This document shows positions 58,225 to 64,000 of a stretch of 64,000 bases of DNA, in pieces. The position numbers were made by a program, and so were the translations under genes. The notes under the pieces were generated by a model that saw nothing but the letters and a program-made list of their open reading frames with translations, did not search any database and had not been told where the DNA came from. Origin of the DNA: Verrucomicrobiia bacterium (lineage in GTDB: Bacteria; Verrucomicrobiota; Verrucomicrobiia; Limisphaerales; JADLHS01); assembly GCA_011525685.1 (NCBI GenBank), contig WYBW01000124.1, positions 62,001-126,000 on the forward strand, in the 5' to 3' direction. Each line of letters starts with the position of its first letter. Positions within the stretch are counted from its first letter, which is position 1.

Positions 58225-59313
58225 CTACTCGACGTCCGGCAGTTCGCCTTTCTTGTAGCTGGCGAGGAATTTCTCGAATGTCGCCTTCGTTTCATCGTCG
58301 GCCAGTTCCACCGCTTTTTGCTCGGTTTCAATGGCCTGGCTCTTCTTGCCGTTCATGAATTGCGCCCGGGCCAGGGTGTCCAGAATGTTCGGGTCCTTGC
58401 CCTTGGCAGCCTTGTTGGCTCGCTCGGCAATCTTCTCGGCGAGAGCAAGGTCGCGCTTTTCCAGTTCAGGGCTGGCCACGATGGTCCAAGCCAGTTGATT
58501 CTGCATCATCGCGTTGTCGGGATCGGAGTCGCTCAGGTCCGACATCACCTTGTAGGCCGCATCATAATCGCCACGGCGGGTGTGGATGTGGAAGCGCATC
58601 ATGCCGAGGCCGGACTTCCGGTCGGCTGGCAGCAGCTTTTCCATTTCGCCAATGACTTTCTCCGCGTCGTCCCATTGCTGCTGGTTCATGTGGGTGTTGA
58701 GCTTCCGGGAAAGCCCCATCAACTGGGCGCGGTCCTTTTCCTCCTGTTCCTTCTCCGCAACCGCCTTGGCCACGTCGTATCGGCCGGTGATGATTTCCTC
58801 CAGCACCTGCTCCTTCAGCGACATCGGGTGGCCGATCCAAACGATCTTGCCTTGTTTGTTGACGACAAAGGTGGCCGGGATGCCGCTCTGGGCGGCGGCT
58901 TTCATCCAGGTGGTGGCCATCGCTCCTTCCGGGTCATCGCTCTTGTCATCCAGCGCCACGCGGTAGGTCATCTTGTCACCCATCTTTTTGACGAACGGCT
59001 CGACCAGGCTTTCGTCGCGCTCCCAGACGTCCTGGCCGATGACGACCAAGCCCCGATCCTTGAACTTCTCATGGAGTTCGTTGAGATGGGGAATCGCCAC
59101 CCGGCAGGGACCGCACCAAGTGGCCCAGAATTCCACGATGTAGGTTTTGCCACGCTCCAGCTCCTTCACCGGCTCGCCCTGAATCCACTTGCCCGCCCGG
59201 AGTTTCGGGGCGTCATCGCCAATCTTGAGTTTCGGTTCCTGGGCGGAGGCATTGAGGGCGCAAGCCAGCCCCGCCACCACCGTCATCGTTTGAAGCCACG
59301 TCTGGGTTTTCAT
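58225..59313 (-). CDS. Secreted thioredoxin-like protein with helical TPR-like C-terminus
   Basis: 362 residues from ATG 59313 (the frame opens at 59454). A Sec leader (MTVVAGLACALNASAQ) is followed by a TlpA/ResA-type thioredoxin fold (about 25-190) with the redox pair WCGPC in VEFWATWCGPCRVAIPHLNEL, the cis-Pro in SGIPATFVV and GKIVWIGHP. A helical, lysine/glutamate-rich C-terminal half (200-362) resembles TPR repeats (AIETEQKAVELADDETKATFEKFLASYKKGE). Probably reduces or handles periplasmic disulfides, with the helices binding a partner. It is divergent from the PQQ-propeller gene; the 440-bp gap 59314-59753 must hold two promoters and shows no gene. Confidence 0.88.
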   Translation of the reverse strand: MKTQTWLQTMTVVAGLACALNASAQEPKLKIGDDAPKLRAGKWIQGEPVKELERGKTYIVEFWATWCGPCRVAIPHLNELHEKFKDRGLVVIGQDVWERDESLVEPFVKKMGDKMTYRVALDDKSDDPEGAMATTWMKAAAQSGIPATFVVNKQGKIVWIGHPMSLKEQVLEEIITGRYDVAKAVAEKEQEEKDRAQLMGLSRKLNTHMNQQQWDDAEKVIGEMEKLLPADRKSGLGMMRFHIHTRRGDYDAAYKVMSDLSDSDPDNAMMQNQLAWTIVASPELEKRDLALAEKIAERANKAAKGKDPNILDTLARAQFMNGKKSQAIETEQKAVELADDETKATFEKFLASYKKGELPDVE

Positions 59314-59753
59314 AATTTTTCTTTGGGATGGGAACTGCGCGCCGCCCGGTTCCCGGGTTCGGGTGGCGCTTTTGGTTTCGGGAGTCGGCGTTCGCCAGCG
59401 CGGGCTACCGGAGTTTTCACAGGCATCGGCGAACTCAGGAAGGACACAGTTCATTCCCGAGTGAATTGATCGTCCCTTTTAACCCTTCGTCACCGACCGG
59501 CTTACACGCAAACGCGTGCCGGTCAAGTGATTTCTCGCCTTGCTCGCCGCGCGCGACCATCCGGCAGGGTCGAATGGCCACGAAACTGCCAGCGAACGGC
59601 TCACACGATTGTGTCACGGGCCAACGGTAGCGGAATCCCGACCGGGTGGCGAATTGATAAAAACGGCCCGCCCATTGATTTTGCAAATGCCGCACCGGCT
59701 GATTCATCGGATTGCGCTTCGTCCAGCAATCGCGTAGTAAGTGAGCACACACG

Positions 59754-61058
59754 ATGCGCGCTCTCTACCCATTGATGGTGGCCTGGCTGCTGCTCAACGC
59801 CTGGCGTTGCGCCGCGGACTGGCCGGACTTTCGCGGCCCCTGGCACAACGGTCACGTCTCGGCGCCGGCCGAAGGAAGAACGTTGGGACTGCCCGTTAAA
59901 TGGAGCGAGCGCGAGAATGTGAAATGGAAGACGCCCATCCCGCACTCCGGTTGGTCCACACCGGTCGTGCTGAGCGGCCAGATCTGGCTCACCACAGCGA
60001 CGGAGGATGGAAGAGAGTTTTTCGGCATCTGCGTGGACGCAGCCACAGGCAAAGTCCTGTTCAACGAAAAGCTGTTTCAATGTGACACGCCCGAACCGCT
60101 GGGCAACAAGGTCAACGGATACGCCTCGCCCTCGCCCGTGATCGAGCCGGACCGGGTGTACCTGCACTTCGGCAGCTACGGCACAGCCTGCCTCGACACG
60201 AAAGATTTCAAAGTGCTCTGGAAACGCGACGACTTGCCGTGCCGCCATTATCGCGGACCGGGTTCCTCGCCGGTGCTGTTCAAGGACTTCTTGATCCTCA
60301 CGATGGACGGGGTTGACGTGCAATATCTGGTCGCGCTCGACAAGCATACGGGCAAGACCGTCTGGAAAACCGATCGCACGACGGACTGGAACGACCTCGG
60401 CCCGGATGGCAAACCGGCCGCCGAGGGCGATTTTCGCAAGGCTTACACGACACCGATCTTCATCGAAGCCGGTGGTGTCGTGCAGATGATCAGTTCCGGA
60501 TCGAGAGCCGCTTATGGATACGAGCCTTCCACCGGCAAAGAGCTTTGGAAAGTGAGTTACGGCGGTTACTCCACGGCGGGCCGGCCCGTATTTGGGAAAG
60601 GGTTGGTTTTCATTTCCACCGGCTTTGGCAAGACCGAGTATCTGGCAATTCGCCCGGATGGCCGGGGCGACGTTACTGATTCGCACATTGTTTGGCGCAC
60701 CTCTCGTGGCGTGCCGAAACTCCCGTCGCCGGTGCTCGTGGATGACTTGCTGTTTCTTTTGGGTGATAACGGAGTGATGCGGTGCGTCGAAGCCGCGACG
60801 GGCGACGAAGTCTGGCAGGAGCGGGTCCTGGGCGAGTGTTACGCTTCGGTGATTTATGGCGACGACAACCTCTATTGCTTTGACCAGACTGGAAAATCCG
60901 TTGTGCTCAAGGCGGGGAGGACATACGAGGTCGTTGGCACGAACACGCTGGACGATGGCTTCATGGCTTCACCGGCCGTGTCGGGCAGGGCATTGATTCT
61001 GCGGACGAAGAAAAATCTTTATCGGGTCGAATCGAGCGAGAAGGCGGAACTCAAGTAG
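59754..61058 (+). CDS. Secreted PQQ-like beta-propeller protein
   Basis: 434 residues, Sec leader MRALYPLMVAWLLLNAWRCAA. The mature protein is a repeated-blade propeller of the PQQ_2/PQQ_3 type. Blade signatures recur: CVDAATGKVLF, CLDTKDFKVLWKRDD, ALDKHTGKTVWKTDR, GYEPSTGKELWKVSY, CVEAATGDEVWQERV. It starts with DWPDFRGPWHNG, the usual opening of this family in Planctomycetes and Verrucomicrobiota. No haem motif or obvious quinone-dehydrogenase catalytic residues; a scaffold or binding function is as likely as an enzyme. Confidence 0.9.
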   Translation: MRALYPLMVAWLLLNAWRCAADWPDFRGPWHNGHVSAPAEGRTLGLPVKWSERENVKWKTPIPHSGWSTPVVLSGQIWLTTATEDGREFFGICVDAATGKVLFNEKLFQCDTPEPLGNKVNGYASPSPVIEPDRVYLHFGSYGTACLDTKDFKVLWKRDDLPCRHYRGPGSSPVLFKDFLILTMDGVDVQYLVALDKHTGKTVWKTDRTTDWNDLGPDGKPAAEGDFRKAYTTPIFIEAGGVVQMISSGSRAAYGYEPSTGKELWKVSYGGYSTAGRPVFGKGLVFISTGFGKTEYLAIRPDGRGDVTDSHIVWRTSRGVPKLPSPVLVDDLLFLLGDNGVMRCVEAATGDEVWQERVLGECYASVIYGDDNLYCFDQTGKSVVLKAGRTYEVVGTNTLDDGFMASPAVSGRALILRTKKNLYRVESSEKAELK

Positions 61059-61099
61059 CTGGCCTTTGAGGCATGGCGAGCCGGGACCGATGGCGGTGA

Positions 61100-61525
61100 T
61101 TACGACTGCGTCCAGTCCTGCTGCGTCTCGCGGTCAGCCTTGCGAACCATCACGCCCGGTTTCTCGAACAATTCCTCTTCACCGAGATGTTTCAGCGCGA
61201 ATCGCTGCAACGCCTTCGTAGGCGGTCAGCACGATGCGGTCGCTCTCCTTGTGATGCGCCAGTGCCTTCGGGTTGGTTTCCAGATGTTTTTGCAGCCAGT
61301 CGTAATCGAAACCGGCAGGTTGCAATTCCGATTCGAGCTGCGTCACGCGCATGAGCAAATGGCCTGGAAACATGGCAAAGGCCACCAGCTCGACCTGGTT
61401 CGTTGCGTAAATGCATTCGCTCGGAACGAGGTCGAGGTAGTAATCTTCCTTGGGCTCGAAGAGACGCACGCTGAATTCAACCTGCCTGGTGGCGGCACAT
61501 GCTGCTGTCTGGTAAATCTGCGCGG
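61100..61525 (-). pseudogene. Decayed paralogue of the lipoprotein at 57632-58204
   Basis: The open part (61469 down to 61179: RLFEPKEDYYLDLVPSECIY, FPGHLLMRVTQLESELQP, YDWLQKHLETNPKALAHHKE) aligns along the second half of the upstream lipoprotein. The frame breaks near 61212-61220; a shifted frame then gives LQRFALKHLGEEELFEKPGV and MVRKADRETQQDWTQS and ends at the stop 61100-61102. The 5' half with the signal peptide and lipobox is missing; sequence upstream of 61469 (RQVEFSV) still aligns for a few residues and then runs into the barrel gene's end. Confidence 0.75.
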
Positions 61526-61526
61526 C

Positions 61527-62198
61527 TCAAAACTTCGCGGTAAATGCCAGGCAGATGGAATGCATCCGGACTGAGTCCACCCCGACTCGGAAGTCCGGAC
61601 CCGTCCACCAATCCACGTCCCATTCCTGTTCCGCAGTGGCCAGGAAACGGTAAATCAGGCCGATGCCACAACGCTCGTTGAAATCGTATCGCAAACCGGC
61701 AAACGCCTGCGCCGCCGGGACGAAGTCGCTTCCCGAACCATCCGACTCACTCCAATAATAGTAATAATCGTTGCCGAAGCTCAGGGCGCTGAACACACCG
61801 CCCGCGCCAATCCCGGCAAACGGCACCAACCGGCCTCGCGGGTATTCGACCACGACGTTCACCATCATCAGGAGTTGGCTGAGAGACGAGTCCGGATACG
61901 ACCAGTTGCCCACGGATTCAACCTCATTCGCGGTGAGACCCAGTTCGGCTTCCAAGGCGATCCAGGGTCTGATTCGGTAACCCACCGCCATATCAAACTG
62001 GAAGCCGGCCGATAGTTCCATTTCACCACCGGCAGTTACCGGGCCGTCTATTCTTGAAAGGCTTGGGTTTTGCGGGATCGTGCCGCCCATATCCAATCGG
62101 AAGTGCCACTTTTCCGATTGCACGTAACTTTCCTGACCGCTCGCCGGCCAGGTGAGGCAAGCGGCAAATACCAAAATCAGGTTTGTAACCGTTTTCAT
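61527..62198 (-). CDS. Outer-membrane beta-barrel protein (OmpA/OmpW-like fold)
   Basis: 223 residues from ATG 62198, preceded by GAGGAAGGA at good distance (62228 is a worse start). A Sec leader (LILVFAACLTWPASGQ) is followed by alternating amphipathic strands: KWHFRLDMGGTIPQ, GFQFDMAVGYRIRPWIALEAELGL, PFAGIGAGGVF, PAAQAFAGLRYDFNERCGIGLIYRFL, ending SICLAFTAKF with the terminal Phe needed by the BAM machinery. Eight strands is a likely count. No specific porin family recognised. Confidence 0.85.
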   Translation of the reverse strand: MKTVTNLILVFAACLTWPASGQESYVQSEKWHFRLDMGGTIPQNPSLSRIDGPVTAGGEMELSAGFQFDMAVGYRIRPWIALEAELGLTANEVESVGNWSYPDSSLSQLLMMVNVVVEYPRGRLVPFAGIGAGGVFSALSFGNDYYYYWSESDGSGSDFVPAAQAFAGLRYDFNERCGIGLIYRFLATAEQEWDVDWWTGPDFRVGVDSVRMHSICLAFTAKF

Positions 62199-62343
62199 GG
62201 TGATTCCTTCCTCACATTGTTCATCCACACTTTGCTTTCACATTACGCGTCGGCCTTTGGCGATGGTTGGATTTTGGATTCCGTGAGTGAGTTCGCCGAG
62301 CGGGTGGCTTGCGCCATGCCAGCCACCCACCCACTTCGGTTTC

Positions 62344-63768
62344 TCAGTTTGTAGTCAAAGGCACAGTCAGGTCGTTGTCGGCCGGCGGCGGATCGGTCCA
62401 CATGCCCCAGAGCAGCAATCCCAGCGAGTGCAGTGGTTCAGGGCTGCCAACGAACGAATTCAACACCGCTTGCGTAGTGGCATCCGGTGTTTCGTCGCCG
62501 GCGTATGCGGCGAGGATGGCATCCGTCACAAAAGGCTCGAGCAACACCGCCTGGTCATGAGGGACGCCGAACCCGTATTCGAGTTGATAGGTGGCCAGGG
62601 CTGGCAGCCGCGCACGCAAGTCCGCCTCGGCATACTCTTGGAACGGCATACCGGCTGTGTCTGCCGCGATGTCCGTCACGCGCCGGCTTTCAATGCTTAA
62701 CTGACCGTCAGGCTGAATGGTCACCAAGCGATAGGCGCACGGAAACGAAACAAGCGAGCTGGTTGCCACATCGCAGAGCGGCGATACCGGCGTGAGCGTC
62801 CGGTCGCATAGATAACTGGCATCCTGGGCGTGGTAGTGTCCGGTGAAGACCACCCTCAATCCTGCGCTGGCGAGCGTCAGGTTCACCGCCGACCACTCGC
62901 TCACCAAGTAATCCGGGAACAACAGCGGCTGGACGACAAAGTCCGGATTCACACCGTGGTGCATGAACGCGATCACCTGCTTGCCGCGTGCCTGAGCCTG
63001 CTGCAGCTTCGCCTGAATCCACGCAAGTGTGCTGGGGGAAAGTCTGCCACCGACCACGGGATAGCCCAGTTGTTCGTTCTCACTGGCATCAGTTGAATCA
63101 ATCCCGATCAACCAAAGCCCGCGCACGGGTTCGACCACGTAGCTCAACGAATCCACATCGCAATCCAGGGCCTGCCCATAACCGAAGCGCTGGTAGATCG
63201 CACGGAAGACCCGCGGGCTGACGTTGGGCACGGGCCGGGTGGTGTCGCCGATGAAAGCCACCGCATCCGGATTGTTGAGATCATGATTGCCCGGGACCAC
63301 GAAAGCCTGGATGCCATGGCGTTCGAGCTTTGCCAGGTGCCTTGCCATCAAGAGGTGATTCACCAACTCGCCGTCTTTGGTGAGATCGCCCGGGATGATG
63401 ACAAAGCTCACCTGCTGCTTGATGACACTTTCCAGTGCCGATTCGAGGATCGCTTCACTCTCGCGTAGTAATTTCGGATCCTGGTTCAAGTAGGCTTCGA
63501 AGGCCGCGCCGGAAGTGCCCAAGCGGACCGAGTAAAGGTGCGGGTCGGAGATCACGGCGAACCGCACCGATGAGGGAGTCGGCGGGACTTTGTGGCGAGC
63601 GCCTCCGCCTCGCTCCGTCACTGGGCCCGCTTCCGCAAACCAGGCGGACGCCGCCAGGGTCAGGGTTAAGATCAGAGCGGCTGCAAAACGCAACCTTCGG
63701 TTTGACACGCTATGAGTTGCCTGCGCATCCCAGCGTGGTGAGGGTTTGAACTGCTCAGCAATTTTCAT
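62344..63768 (-). CDS. Secreted calcineurin-like metallophosphoesterase
   Basis: 474 residues with an N-terminal hydrophobic segment (LRFAAALILTLTLAASAWFAEAG). All dinuclear metal motifs are in order: FAVISDPHLY (D-x-H), PGDLTKDGE (GD), GNHDL, FMHHGVNP and TGHYHAQD. It fits the secreted phosphodiesterase/phosphatase group (acid sphingomyelinase or purple-phosphatase related). A C-terminal extension of about 150 residues follows the catalytic core. Substrate unknown. It lies upstream of the barrel gene on the same strand with 145 bp between. Confidence 0.9.
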   Translation of the reverse strand: MKIAEQFKPSPRWDAQATHSVSNRRLRFAAALILTLTLAASAWFAEAGPVTERGGGARHKVPPTPSSVRFAVISDPHLYSVRLGTSGAAFEAYLNQDPKLLRESEAILESALESVIKQQVSFVIIPGDLTKDGELVNHLLMARHLAKLERHGIQAFVVPGNHDLNNPDAVAFIGDTTRPVPNVSPRVFRAIYQRFGYGQALDCDVDSLSYVVEPVRGLWLIGIDSTDASENEQLGYPVVGGRLSPSTLAWIQAKLQQAQARGKQVIAFMHHGVNPDFVVQPLLFPDYLVSEWSAVNLTLASAGLRVVFTGHYHAQDASYLCDRTLTPVSPLCDVATSSLVSFPCAYRLVTIQPDGQLSIESRRVTDIAADTAGMPFQEYAEADLRARLPALATYQLEYGFGVPHDQAVLLEPFVTDAILAAYAGDETPDATTQAVLNSFVGSPEPLHSLGLLLWGMWTDPPPADNDLTVPLTTN

Positions 63769-63875
63769 GGTTTTGTTTGGTTGTGGTGGGTGATGGTTGC
63801 GCCAAAGTCAGCCCCACCAGCCGGCTTTGGCGAAAGGGACAAGTGGCTTCGGCAAAAGTTGGAAAGGGAATCAAG

Positions 63876-64000
63876 ATGGCCGCGGACACTCTTTGGAACA
63901 AAGCCATGTTTGCTCTACAAGTTGGCGGCCTGACCGAGCGGGAGCAGTTGATCTGGTGGAAACGGGTTGGCGTGCCAGAATCAGTGGGAATCGCCGACGA
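63876..64000 (+). CDS. Start of an unidentified gene running off the window
   Basis: ATG 63876 with GGAAAGGGAA 5-14 bases upstream begins a frame open to the edge (MAADTLWNKAMFALQVGGLT, then EREQLIWWKRVGVPES). 41 residues are too few to assign a family. The good ribosome site is the main support. Confidence 0.4.
   Translation, partial: MAADTLWNKAMFALQVGGLTEREQLIWWKRVGVPESVGIAD

Overview
The window looks like a piece of chromosome from a heterotrophic member of the Verrucomicrobiota, probably the Pedosphaera/Limisphaera side of the phylum. This is inferred from gene content, not from a database search. The pointers are: a very large secreted protein joining ThuA, membrane-dehydrogenase, HEAT and cytochrome c domains (a Planctomycetes-Verrucomicrobia style); LamG/Ig surface proteins; an ECF sigma factor coupled to a FecR-LamG protein; many secreted carbohydrate-active enzymes with Sec or Tat leaders; high G+C; and families of short hairpin-forming repeats scattered between and inside genes. 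I saw no tRNA, rRNA or CRISPR array.

Layout. 1-2.8 kb: sensor kinase (5' end off the window) and sigma-54 response regulator. 2.8-4.5 kb: two ABC-2 permeases on the minus strand. 4.6-9.4 kb: alpha-glucan phosphorylase, RlmN, a small two-gene nucleotidyltransferase module and HisH. 9.6-13.9 kb: superoxide dismutase, AraC-Ogt alkyl-DNA repair protein, ABC-F ATPase and a NIPSNAP protein. 14.3-22.6 kb: a plus-strand operon carrying the two halves of a Tm-1-like protein (TIM-barrel PEP-hydrolase family and UPF0261) around a cupin and the 1785-codon ThuA/dehydrogenase/cytochrome c giant. 22.8-30.1 kb: three large secreted proteins (LamG-Ig-Ig-LamG, DUF4434-SUMF1, GHL10) that end in, or contain, a similar small beta-rich segment. 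30.6-34.1 kb: rpsP-khpA-trmD-rplS, then hisS and an HU/IHF gene on the other strand. 34.4-37.5 kb: aldo/keto reductase, a Tat-exported Gfo/Idh oxidoreductase and a small secreted protein. 37.6-40.0 kb: a graveyard with a katG tail, a type I restriction hsdM remnant, a half hsdS and an IS5-like transposase tail. 40.4-53.0 kb: a plus-strand arabinoxylan/pectin locus (ECF sigma, FecR-LamG, double CE1 esterase with malectin, GH127, GH43, GH10, PL10), then maf. 53.2-63.8 kb: M20 dipeptidase, GH116, a lipoprotein and a thioredoxin-TPR protein on the minus strand, a PQQ-propeller protein on the plus strand, then a decayed lipoprotein paralogue, an outer-membrane barrel and a metallophosphoesterase.

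The most unusual signal is the repeat content. Two 213-bp elements at 13996-14208 and 34168-34380 are reverse-complement copies of each other. Both have terminal inverted repeats and both are flanked by 9-bp direct repeats (one perfect, one 8/9), which is the mark of transposition by a non-autonomous element. Their hairpin-rich core (ends GTAGCGCAG...CTGCGCTAC) recurs at 30323-30437 and inside the dead hsdM at 38513-38648. Four other palindromic repeat families sit between genes. Some copies have become part of proteins: in-frame inserts in RlmN and the ABC-F ATPase, the C-terminal tail of the TIM-barrel enzyme, and the leader region of GH127.
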